Assembly: GCA_024279935.1 (NCBI GenBank)
Contig: JAJRQZ010000030.1
Span: forward strand, 1-46,959
Direction: 5' to 3'
Source of the DNA: Bacteroidota bacterium
GTDB lineage: Bacteria > Bacteroidota > Bacteroidia > Bacteroidales > F082
Length of the DNA stretch: 46,959 nt
The notes beneath the pieces were generated by a model. That model was not told the origin of the DNA. It did not search any database and saw only the letters and a list, made by a program, of their open reading frames with translations. This document shows, piece by piece, positions 1 through 7,974 of the stretch (position 1 is the stretch's first letter; each line of letters begins with the position of its first letter). The position numbers and the translations under genes were made by a program.

Positions 1-75
1 AATAGACCTGAAGGGTGAATCTCTAAGAAAATCAATTTTGAAAAACTAATAATGATAATTTTTATGTAATATTGC

Positions 76-420
76 ATGAGCTTTTGGAGTGGCACCCATA
101 CTCCGAAATCAGTGGCATGGTTAGACCGAAATAGCCAAAAAAACAAGAATGGTGGAATTGAAAGGTTTAAAACGGGAAAACACGGCAAAGGATTAAACGA
201 ATGTGGAATAGTTGGTTTTGTAGCGAGTGAAAGTTTTGAATTTTGGAAAGACAAAGTAAATAGTTGGATTGATGAATTGTCAAGTAGTGATGGTTTTTGG
301 AATGAGGATGAAAAAATTATAATGAATGAAAATGTTGATGTATCAACATTTTCATATTCTATTGCTCATAGAAAAGAAGAAAATGATTTGTTGTTACATC
401 ATTTTTGGATTAAAATATAA
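76..420 (+). CDS. Hypothetical protein (orphan, AT-rich)
   Basis: A 114-residue ORF with an ATG start; the same frame has a TAA just upstream (67-69), so it cannot extend further. I do not recognise the family. The protein is soluble, without signal peptide or membrane segment, and rich in Trp, Lys, Glu and Asn. It ends in an odd hydrophobic/basic tail (HHFWIKI). Codons are much more A/T-rich than in the neighbouring pabB, which suggests foreign origin. It could be an accessory or defence-type gene or a fragment of one; nothing in the sequence decides this. It may also belong with genes left of the window. Confidence 0.45.
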   Translation: MSFWSGTHTPKSVAWLDRNSQKNKNGGIERFKTGKHGKGLNECGIVGFVASESFEFWKDKVNSWIDELSSSDGFWNEDEKIIMNENVDVSTFSYSIAHRKEENDLLLHHFWIKI

Positions 421-542
421 AATATGATACGACAACAAAAACTCTACTTAATATTGGCTAGGTCGTAAATTGAAAAATAATGAAAATAAAGAGAATTTAT
501 AATAAATTTTAAGATGATCGTTTTGGAAAATGCATAATGCGC

Positions 543-558
543 ATAACCAAACGGTTAT
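543..558. promoter_or_regulatory. Short inverted repeat upstream of pabB
   Basis: ATAACC-AAAC-GGTTAT is a perfect 6-bp inverted repeat with a 4-base loop, 28 bases before the pabB start. It could be an operator or chance. The rest of the 165-base gap (421-585) shows no other structure that I can support. Confidence 0.2.
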
Positions 559-585
559 CGTTTCAATAAAATACAGAAGCCGAAT

Positions 586-1560
586 ATGCCAAATAAATCA
601 GACCATATAATATCCAGGCTGAATGCTTTGGGCAAAGAGAAAGCCCCTTTTCTCTTCGTCTTCGACTTTCTTTGTGGGAAACCCATAATTATAAAGTTAA
701 AAGATGTTGACAATGAAGCGGTTCTGTATTCAGTAAATGGGGCAACCAATGCTTTGGGCCATAATTTCGGGGACAAAAAACTTAGCTTTAATGTTAGGGC
801 CGTCAGGAAGAGCCGATACCGGGAAGCTTTCGATATAGTGCAGCAACATATTCGTCATGGCGACTCTTTTTTGTTAAACCTTACATTTCCAAGCCTGATC
901 GAATCGAATTTTGGCTTAAGGGATATTTTTTATGCAAGCAAGGCCAAATACAAACTTTGGGTAAAGGATGGTTTCGTTGTTTTTTCGCCCGAGACATTCG
1001 TAAGGACAAAAAGCAACATCATCAGCTCTTTTCCAATGAAAGGCACTATTGACGCCGATGTTCCAGAAGCAGAAGAAAAATTGCTGTCGAGCGAAAAAGA
1101 ACTGGCCGAGCATTATACCATAGTGGACCTGATAAGGAACGACCTAAGCATGGTTTCAAAAAATGTGAGGGTAGAAAGGTTCAGACATATAGAGGAAATA
1201 AATACCAACCGCGGCAACTTGCTGCAAATGAGCTCTAAAGTCAGTGGCGACTTGGCTGAGGGATGGCAGGAAAACTTAGGGGCGATTTTGATGAAAATGT
1301 TACCGGCCGGATCAATCTCAGGGGCGCCCAAAAAGAAAACCATAGAGATAATCAAGAAAACCGAAAAGTATGACCGGGGATATTATACCGGTGTTTTTGG
1401 TGTTTTCGACGGGGAAAACATCGATAGCGGGGTAATGATACGCTTCGTGGAAAAAACAGATAGCGGATTAATATACAAAAGCGGCGGAGGAATTACCGCA
1501 AGGAGCAATCCTGAAGAGGAATATGACGAATTGGTTCAAAAGGTCTATGTTCCGATATAA
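586..1560 (+). CDS. pabB: Aminodeoxychorismate synthase component I (chorismate-binding enzyme)
   Basis: Converts chorismate plus ammonia to 4-amino-4-deoxychorismate, the first step of p-aminobenzoate/folate synthesis. The 324-residue protein is mostly the chorismate-binding domain. Visible family motifs are DLIRNDLS (about 181-188), PAGSISGAPKK (around residue 240) and a C-terminal GGGITARSNPEEEY segment, which lines the active site in this family. It is shorter than E. coli PabB (about 450 residues), as is common for the compact Bacteroidota form that lacks much of the N-terminal regulatory part. No pabA glutaminase lies in the window, so the amidotransferase must be encoded elsewhere or free ammonia is used. 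pabC follows after 11 bases. Anthranilate or isochorismate synthase activity is the alternative, but the pabC partner argues for PabB. Confidence 0.88.
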   Translation: MPNKSDHIISRLNALGKEKAPFLFVFDFLCGKPIIIKLKDVDNEAVLYSVNGATNALGHNFGDKKLSFNVRAVRKSRYREAFDIVQQHIRHGDSFLLNLTFPSLIESNFGLRDIFYASKAKYKLWVKDGFVVFSPETFVRTKSNIISSFPMKGTIDADVPEAEEKLLSSEKELAEHYTIVDLIRNDLSMVSKNVRVERFRHIEEINTNRGNLLQMSSKVSGDLAEGWQENLGAILMKMLPAGSISGAPKKKTIEIIKKTEKYDRGYYTGVFGVFDGENIDSGVMIRFVEKTDSGLIYKSGGGITARSNPEEEYDELVQKVYVPI

Positions 1561-1571
1561 AACCCACCAAA

Positions 1572-2186
1572 ATGACAAGAAGCATGAAATTATTGGAGAC
1601 CATAAAATTCGAGAATGGGCATTTTGCCAACCTAGAACTGCATTCCGAAAGGATGAACAATGCCAGGAAACAGCTCTTCGAGGCTGAAGAGATAATTGAC
1701 CTATCTTCGGCCCTAAGCCATTTGGGGTCTTCTGCCACCTATAACAATCCCGTTTATAAATGCAGGGTACTGTACGGACGCCAAATTGAAAAGATCGAAA
1801 TGCTGCCCTACACTTCCCCGACTATTGAATCGCTAAGAATAATCTCCGGCGACACGCTGGACTACAGTTTTAAATATGCCAACAGGCATGAGCTGGACAA
1901 ACTCTTCGCCCGCCGAAAAAACTGCGACGATATTTTAATCGTGAAAAACAATTTAATAACCGACAGCAGTTATTGCAACCTGCTTTTTTATAACGGGAAA
2001 AAGTGGCTTACGCCCGAAAAACCACTATTAAAAGGAGTTCAACGCCAATATTTGCTCGACAATGAGCTGGTTGAAACAGCGAACATAAGTGTTCACGACC
2101 TGCATAAATTTGAAAAGTTACGTCTTGTCAATGCGATGATCTCATTCGAGGCCGCAGCGGATATTGCTGTTGATTCGGTTTTTTGA
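1572..2186 (+). CDS. pabC: Aminodeoxychorismate lyase-like class IV aminotransferase
   Basis: Pyridoxal-phosphate enzyme of fold type IV, expected to release pyruvate from 4-amino-4-deoxychorismate to give p-aminobenzoate. The 204-residue protein is shorter than classical PabC (about 270) and matches the compact form often found beside short PabB in Bacteroidota. The N-terminus reads LLETIKFENGHF, a typical class IV opening, and a TDSSYCNLLFYNGKKWLTP segment near residue 137 corresponds to the conserved (T/S)-(E/D)-x-(S/T)-x-x-N region. The lysine that binds PLP would be in the KYANRHELDKLF region, by analogy. The start could be the first ATG or the ATG at 1584. It lies 11 bases after pabB, so the two are one operon. 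Function rests on family and neighbour together. Confidence 0.78.
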   Translation: MTRSMKLLETIKFENGHFANLELHSERMNNARKQLFEAEEIIDLSSALSHLGSSATYNNPVYKCRVLYGRQIEKIEMLPYTSPTIESLRIISGDTLDYSFKYANRHELDKLFARRKNCDDILIVKNNLITDSSYCNLLFYNGKKWLTPEKPLLKGVQRQYLLDNELVETANISVHDLHKFEKLRLVNAMISFEAAADIAVDSVF

Positions 2187-2222
2187 ATTTATCGCCCTTA
2201 AATTTCAAGAAGGTTTTTTTCA

Positions 2223-2230
2223 TAAATTTG
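2223..2230 (+). promoter_or_regulatory. Putative -7 box (TAAATTTG) for the S46 peptidase gene
   Basis: Matches the Bacteroidota TAnnTTTG -7 consensus 25 bases before the ATG. I see no good TTTG -33 element at 19-21 bases, so support is partial. Confidence 0.4.
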
Positions 2231-2255
2231 ACCCCTTTATCAAAAACCGATTATC

Positions 2256-4424
2256 ATGAAAATAAGAAATTCGATATTAGTTGTTGCCTTGCTTATTTTA
2301 AGCAAAACCTTCCTAATTGCCGGCGAAGGCATGTGGATACCTATGCTGCTGCAATCGCTGAACGAAAAAGAAATGCAGGACATGGGCATGAAGTTTACTG
2401 CCGATGACATCTATTCGATCAATCATTCGAGCATGAAAGATGCAATATTGCTGTTCGGCAGGGGATGCACTTCGGAGATCATCTCCGGTGAAGGGTTATT
2501 GCTCACAAACCACCATTGCGGTTTTGGCTCCATACAAAAACACAGCAGTCTGGAGCATGATTACCTAACCGATGGTTTCTGGGCGATGAGCCGGGACGAG
2601 GAACTTGTAAATCCGGGCCTGACAGCAACCTTAATGGTTGAAATGCGCGATGTTACCCGCGAGGTCAATAATGGCGTAAAGTCTGATATGACCGAAATAG
2701 AGCGCAGCAGCATGATAGCCGACAATATTGAATCGCTGGTCGCAGGCTTTGAAAAACAATCGGAATACAAAGCCAAGATAGTTCCTTTTTATAAAGGCAA
2801 CCAATATTATATGATAATTACCGAGACGTTCAAAGACATCCGCCTTGTAGGGGCGCCACCCTCCAACATAGGAAAATTCGGTGGCGATACCGACAATTGG
2901 ATGTGGCCCCGGCATACAGGCGATTTCTCATTGTTCAGGATTTATGTCGGGAAAGACGGCAAACCTGCCGGATATTCCGAGGACAATATTCCATATAAAC
3001 CTAAATACCATTTCCCCATCTCGCTGCAAGGCACTGATTTAGGGGATTTTACAATGGTGTTCGGTTATCCGGCACGTACCAACGAATACCTGCCGTCATT
3101 TGCCCTCGAACTGATAACAGAAATAGGAAACCCCCAGAAAATCAAGCTTAGGGAAACACGACTCGGCATTTTCAGGAAATACTCGGAAAAAGACCCTGAA
3201 GTAAGAATTCAATATGCCACAAAACATGCCAGGGTAGCCAATTACTGGAAGAAAATGATTGGGGAAAGCAGTGGGGTGAAACGCATGCATGCTATTAAGG
3301 ATAAACGTGAATACGAAAAACAATTCATTCAATGGGTAAATTCTTCCGATTATACAAAAAACGAATACTCGGGCATTATTTCAGGATTCGAGAGTTATTA
3401 TTCCCTTTTAAAGCCACTCAGCCTGGCCCGCGATTATTTTTCGGAAGCAGTTATGGGAATGGAGGTCATTGCCTTCTCTTTTCAATATAAAAACCTTATT
3501 GAACTGAGCAAAGGGAATAACCCGGATAAGGAAAAGATAGCTAAAGAAATCGAAAAGCTGAAAAAGCGTAATGCTGGTTTTTTTAAAGATTATTATAAAC
3601 CCATCGATAAGCAAGTAGTGGCTCAAATGCTAAAATATTACGACCGGAATATTGAAGGGGATCTCAAACCTGAGTTCTTTGCCGATATACAAAAAAAATA
3701 TAAGGGCGATTATTCCGCTTATGCGGATATGATATTCAAGAAGTCGGTCTTTGATGATGAAACAGCATTAAATAATATTTTAAATAATTATAAACCAAAA
3801 GATTATAAGAAGTTGTCAAAAGACCCGGCCTTCCGCGTCTCCGATGAGTTTTATGATGTCTATATGTCGAAAATAAAATCACCCTATTTCAACATAAACA
3901 AGAATATCGACAGCTTGCAGCGCAAATTCATGAAGGCACAAATGGAAATGGACCCAGGTAAAAGATTTTACCCCGACGCTAACTTCACGCTTAGGGTAAG
4001 CTATGGGAAAATCGACGGTTACAGTCCGAGGGATGCTGTTGACTTCAGGCATTTCACTACGCTTAAAGGTATTATGGACAAGGAAAACCCCGATGTTTAC
4101 GATTATGTGGTTGAAGACCGCCTGAAGGAACTTTACGCACAAAAGGATTACGGCAAATATGCCGATAAAGACGGTAGCCTACATATATCATTTATTGCAA
4201 GCAACCATACTACCGGTGGAAATTCCGGCAGCCCCGTTATCGATGCTAACGGCAACTTAATAGGAGTTAATTTCGACCGCTGCTGGGAAGGAACCATGAG
4301 CGACCTTGCCTACGACCCTGATGTCTGTCGAAATATATCGCTGGACATCAGGTATTTCCTGTTTATTGTTGATAAATTTGCCGGTGCCGGATATCTCGTT
4401 GACGAGATGGACCTGGTGGAATAA
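2256..4424 (+). CDS. dpp11: S46-family dipeptidyl-peptidase, DPP11-like (Asp/Glu-specific)
   Basis: Exported serine exopeptidase that removes N-terminal dipeptides; S46 enzymes feed dipeptides to asaccharolytic Bacteroidota. The 722-residue length is normal for the family. Residues 1-23 form a signal sequence (hydrophobic stretch ending IAGEG). The histidine of the triad is in LLLTNHHCGF (82-91), the aspartate region is GGDTDNWMWPRHTGDFS (about 208-224), and the nucleophile is in GGNSGSP, Ser657. Eighteen residues after the serine there is Arg675 (NFDRCWE). In the Porphyromonas gingivalis enzymes the equivalent position is Arg673 in acid-specific DPP11 and Gly673 in hydrophobic-specific DPP7. 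This is the reason for the DPP11 call. No type IX sorting tail is visible; the protein ends DEMDLVE. It converges with the next gene, 5 bases apart. Confidence 0.92.
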   Translation: MKIRNSILVVALLILSKTFLIAGEGMWIPMLLQSLNEKEMQDMGMKFTADDIYSINHSSMKDAILLFGRGCTSEIISGEGLLLTNHHCGFGSIQKHSSLEHDYLTDGFWAMSRDEELVNPGLTATLMVEMRDVTREVNNGVKSDMTEIERSSMIADNIESLVAGFEKQSEYKAKIVPFYKGNQYYMIITETFKDIRLVGAPPSNIGKFGGDTDNWMWPRHTGDFSLFRIYVGKDGKPAGYSEDNIPYKPKYHFPISLQGTDLGDFTMVFGYPARTNEYLPSFALELITEIGNPQKIKLRETRLGIFRKYSEKDPEVRIQYATKHARVANYWKKMIGESSGVKRMHAIKDKREYEKQFIQWVNSSDYTKNEYSGIISGFESYYSLLKPLSLARDYFSEAVMGMEVIAFSFQYKNLIELSKGNNPDKEKIAKEIEKLKKRNAGFFKDYYKPIDKQVVAQMLKYYDRNIEGDLKPEFFADIQKKYKGDYSAYADMIFKKSVFDDETALNNILNNYKPKDYKKLSKDPAFRVSDEFYDVYMSKIKSPYFNINKNIDSLQRKFMKAQMEMDPGKRFYPDANFTLRVSYGKIDGYSPRDAVDFRHFTTLKGIMDKENPDVYDYVVEDRLKELYAQKDYGKYADKDGSLHISFIASNHTTGGNSGSPVIDANGNLIGVNFDRCWEGTMSDLAYDPDVCRNISLDIRYFLFIVDKFAGAGYLVDEMDLVE

Positions 4425-4429
4425 GCCTC

Positions 4430-5272
4430 TTAAAACGGCTGAATATAAAAGCCCAGTCCGAACCAGGAAATGTCTCTGCCGGCATAAACGCTATATGGCA
4501 AAGGGCCGTTGAAATATGTGAACAGGATTTTAAAAGGATGACTTTCGGCTTTGCCGAACCGAAAGCCGGTGCCAATATTTATTGCAGGCCGAAAATCATA
4601 ATCCTGTCTCGCATCCGAATAAAAACCTATGAAATAACTTATCGTTTCAGCCTTGTTAATCGCAATAACAAAATCGGTAGCGGCTGTAAAAACAAGGGGT
4701 TTCCTAGGTTGCGAGGCCCTCAGTACCGATCCAGCCCCCAGGCTGAACGACCATTTTTTGATTCTTAAAGCCGTTGTAAAATCCAGTTGTTCGTAATTGT
4801 TGTTGTTTCTGTAATAGCCCGTTATTTTATTGCGAATCATATAATCGTCGCCGATATGGGCCGAAAGATGATAAACCCTCAGCCTTAGCAGCCAATTGTT
4901 TCGTTTCCAGGTCAGCGGCATGCCTATGAGAAAGTCGGTGCTAACAATATTCCTTTGAAATTCCCCTGTGCGGTCTGTCCATTCGAACTGGGTAAGGGCC
5001 GCACCTTCAAAGCCAAGGTCAAAACTTCTGTCCTCGCCTTTAGGCCATGCAAATATCGAACGTTGGAAACCAAAAGCAAAACCGGCAATATAATAATCTG
5101 CCTGTGCACCTGAGTTGTACGCTATGGCCATCTGGCCATAAGCCTGGCTTGCCAAGGGATCAAGTGTTTGTGTTTCCCAAAGGTTCTGTTCAGGTAAAAA
5201 ATCCATCTTCTGCCCAAGAACGGAATTCGAGATCAGCCAAAACAATATTGTCCAGAAATAAATTTTCTTCAT
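4430..5272 (-). CDS. DUF1207-like outer-membrane protein
   Basis: 280 residues with a clear signal peptide (residues 1-20, ending VLGQ) and then alternating polar/hydrophobic strands rich in Tyr, Phe, Trp and Gly. It closes with a FGLGFYIQPF C-terminal strand, the aromatic ending typical of outer-membrane beta-barrels. The layout and the LPYSVYAG/FGLGFY features fit the DUF1207 group as I know it; no function is established for that group. It is convergent with the S46 peptidase gene and divergent from the penicillin-acylase gene, so it has its own promoter in 5273-5402. A role as a porin or envelope protein is inference from fold only. Confidence 0.7.
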   Translation of the reverse strand: MKKIYFWTILFWLISNSVLGQKMDFLPEQNLWETQTLDPLASQAYGQMAIAYNSGAQADYYIAGFAFGFQRSIFAWPKGEDRSFDLGFEGAALTQFEWTDRTGEFQRNIVSTDFLIGMPLTWKRNNWLLRLRVYHLSAHIGDDYMIRNKITGYYRNNNNYEQLDFTTALRIKKWSFSLGAGSVLRASQPRKPLVFTAATDFVIAINKAETISYFIGFYSDARQDYDFRPAINIGTGFRFGKAESHPFKILFTYFNGPLPYSVYAGRDISWFGLGFYIQPF

Positions 5273-5376
5273 ACGATTATGATAAAATGCTAAATAAGCA
5301 ATAAATGAAATTTAGATATTGTTTAGCCGAGAATTATTATCAACAGATTTATGGGGACTTATAAAACTTAATTGAT

Positions 5377-5384
5377 TATATTTG
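5377..5384 (+). promoter_or_regulatory. -7 box (TATATTTG) that decides the acylase start
   Basis: TATATTTG matches the Bacteroidota -7 consensus. Transcription from it would begin near 5390, so the possible TTG start at 5382 lies inside the promoter and the ATG at 5403 is the credible start. Confidence 0.5.
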
Positions 5385-5402
5385 GGAAATAAAAATAATA
5401 GT

Positions 5403-7790
5403 ATGAAATTAATTGTTAAGATCTTGCTTGGGATATTCACCTTGCTTCTTTTAGTATTTGTTGCAGCCTATTTCTTGATAAAGAGCAGCGCGCCTAATTA
5501 TGATGGGCAGAGAAAGTTTAAATCACTTGCACAAAGCGTTAAAATATATTATGACGATTTCGGGGTACCACATATTTATGCCGGAAATGGAGAAGATGCA
5601 TATTTCGCCCTGGGATATGCCCATGCACAGGAACGCCTTTTCCAGATGGAGATGATCAGACGGGCTACAAGTGGCCGCTTGGCCGAGATTCTGGGCAGCG
5701 AATTATTGAAGACAGATCAAATAATGCTCACCCTGGGCATAAGCAAAGCCGCTGAAAAGAGTATCGCAAAAACAATGAAAAACCCTGCTACTAAAGCAAA
5801 TAAACAAAGCATTGCCTATCTTAACGGCATAAATGCCTTCATCGATGAAGATAATCTGCCCTTAGAGTTTAAACTCATCGGTTTTAAACCTGAACACTTT
5901 AAAGCTGTTGATATTTATAAGGCCATAGGTTATATGTCCTTGTCGTTTACCTCAGCCCTATCGCTGGAACCCATGATGACGAATATCTATAATACGCTTG
6001 GCGAAAAATATTTGGTTGATTTTTCTTACGACACAACAACTAACAAGGAACTCTATAATAACACGAACAAGGTTTTGGCATCTTTCCTGAATCCGCTCGA
6101 ACTACAGGACGTGCTGCCAATACCAATATGGGAAGGCTCCAATAACTGGGTGATGAGCAAGGACAGGTCGGAGAGCGGAATGGTATTGCTTGCCAACGAC
6201 ACACATATAAAATACTCACAACCGGCGGTTTGGTACGAAGCACATATTAATTACCCGGGATTCGAGATAAGCGGGTATTATCTTGCAGGCGTTCCTTTCG
6301 CGGTTATCGGGCACAACAGGAAGCTGGGCTGGGGCATTACTATTTTCCCCTTCGACAACATGGATCTCTACCGCGAAAAAACAAATCCGGATAAGCCTGA
6401 TCGGTACTGGCATAATGGAGAATGGCAGGATTTTATTTCGGAAAAGCATAAAATAAAGGTGAAAGACTCCGAAGATGTCAATTTCAATATCAGGTATAGT
6501 ATTCATGGCCCTGAGGTAAACCCTGTTTATGACAACATTAACACAGTCGAGGACAGTCCTGTTTGCCTGTGGTGGTCGTTACACAATATCGAATCAACTT
6601 CCTTGCAGGCATTGTACGAAATCAACAATGCCACCAGCTTTACCGACTTTCAAAAAGCGATGCCTTTGATCGATGTAGTGGGGCTGAACGTAGTGTATGG
6701 GGACATCGATGGCAATATCGCCCTGTGGTCGGCAGGCAAGATCCCTGTCAGGGATGCATCAATAAACTCAAAGCTAATACTTGACGGTGCTGACTCTACC
6801 AAAGACTTTAAAGCTTATTACCCATTCGATAAAAATCCGGCGATCATCAATCCAAAAGATGGATTTATATGCACTTCCAATGATGCCCCGGTCAGGGTGG
6901 ATGGCGTGGAGTATCCGGGCTATTACTATCCGGGCTATCGTGCCAACAGGATAAAGCAATTGGCAAACAGCCGCAATAAGTGGAGTCTGGAAAGTATGAA
7001 AACCATCCAAAACGACGTAAAGTCCGAAAGGGACCTCAAATTGAGGGATCTGATACTAAAAGCCTCGAACACCGACTTAATAGCCAGCGAAGGAGAAACT
7101 TATACAAAGGCAATCCGGGAGTTTGAAAATTGGGACGGGGAGTATCAAACAGACCGTATCGGAGCAAGCATTTTTACGAGCAGCATCTACCACATATTAA
7201 AACTAAGCATGCAGGACGAGCTAGGGGAAGCTCAGTTTGAGAAAATAGCAAGTTCTATGCCCATTAGGTCATCGCTGGAGAAACTGTTCTTCAACGAAAA
7301 CTCACCCTGGTGGGATGACGTTAACACAAAAGATATTGTAGAAACAAGGGATGAAATACTGGCAGACGGATTTGAAAACGCCCTTTTCGACCTCAGGGTC
7401 AGCCTCGGGGAAAACTTACATTCGTGGGAATGGGGGAAACTCCATACTCTCGAGCACGTCCACCCTATTGGAAGGAAAGAGCCTTTCGACAAGATTTTCA
7501 ACGTGGGACCTTTCCCCGACAAGGGAGCGAATGAAGTAGTACTAAAAGAAGCGTTTAAATATAACGGCCACGGCCCTTTCAAGGTGTTTTCCGGCCCGGC
7601 TATGCGCATGCTGGTCGATTTCGCAAATCCTGCGACCTCATTCTCGATTCTCCCGACAGGACAATCGGGGAATTTTGTCAGCCCCCACTACAAAGACCAG
7701 GCAAGGATGTTTGTAAACGGTAAATACCGCACTCTCGAACTCGACAAGGAAAAAGTAAAAAGCGGGACTTTGCTCGAACTTATCCCATAA
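5403..7790 (+). CDS. Penicillin acylase family protein (Ntn hydrolase)
   Basis: Amide hydrolase of the penicillin G acylase / acyl-homoserine-lactone acylase superfamily, which self-cleaves to expose an N-terminal nucleophile. I use the ATG at 5403 (795 residues); a TTG seven codons upstream overlaps the promoter. Residues about 4-24 form a single hydrophobic segment (signal sequence or anchor). The alpha part has the family pattern GVPHIYAGNGEDAYFALGYAHAQERLFQME. The self-processing site is the Gly-Ser junction in EGSNNWV, with Ser246 as the predicted beta-chain nucleophile. HGPEV (about residue 368) and the NAEGNIG-type GDIDGNIALW segment also match. Length is typical. Substrate is unknown: penicillins, N-acyl-homoserine lactones or other N-acyl amides are all possible. 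Followed by a 184-base spacer before mutA. Confidence 0.88.
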   Translation: MKLIVKILLGIFTLLLLVFVAAYFLIKSSAPNYDGQRKFKSLAQSVKIYYDDFGVPHIYAGNGEDAYFALGYAHAQERLFQMEMIRRATSGRLAEILGSELLKTDQIMLTLGISKAAEKSIAKTMKNPATKANKQSIAYLNGINAFIDEDNLPLEFKLIGFKPEHFKAVDIYKAIGYMSLSFTSALSLEPMMTNIYNTLGEKYLVDFSYDTTTNKELYNNTNKVLASFLNPLELQDVLPIPIWEGSNNWVMSKDRSESGMVLLANDTHIKYSQPAVWYEAHINYPGFEISGYYLAGVPFAVIGHNRKLGWGITIFPFDNMDLYREKTNPDKPDRYWHNGEWQDFISEKHKIKVKDSEDVNFNIRYSIHGPEVNPVYDNINTVEDSPVCLWWSLHNIESTSLQALYEINNATSFTDFQKAMPLIDVVGLNVVYGDIDGNIALWSAGKIPVRDASINSKLILDGADSTKDFKAYYPFDKNPAIINPKDGFICTSNDAPVRVDGVEYPGYYYPGYRANRIKQLANSRNKWSLESMKTIQNDVKSERDLKLRDLILKASNTDLIASEGETYTKAIREFENWDGEYQTDRIGASIFTSSIYHILKLSMQDELGEAQFEKIASSMPIRSSLEKLFFNENSPWWDDVNTKDIVETRDEILADGFENALFDLRVSLGENLHSWEWGKLHTLEHVHPIGRKEPFDKIFNVGPFPDKGANEVVLKEAFKYNGHGPFKVFSGPAMRMLVDFANPATSFSILPTGQSGNFVSPHYKDQARMFVNGKYRTLELDKEKVKSGTLLELIP

Positions 7791-7937
7791 TTATAGGTGC
7801 TTATACTTTTTAAGCTATCCTACATAACAACACTGTTTGTTTAGTACAGACAGCTTTCACTTTTAGCACTTTGACCAGGACGCTTATTTAAACTGTTAAT
7901 AAATTCACATTTGATTCCGATATAAATCAAATTAGAG

Positions 7938-7945
7938 TATTTTTG
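7938..7945 (+). promoter_or_regulatory. -7 box (TATTTTTG) for mutAB
   Basis: TATTTTTG fits TAnnTTTG, 30 bases before the mutA ATG. A TTTG at 7910-7913 could act as -33, but the 24-base spacing is longer than the usual 19-21. Confidence 0.4.
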
Positions 7946-7974
7946 CAAATTATTTTGTATGAACTATAAATATC

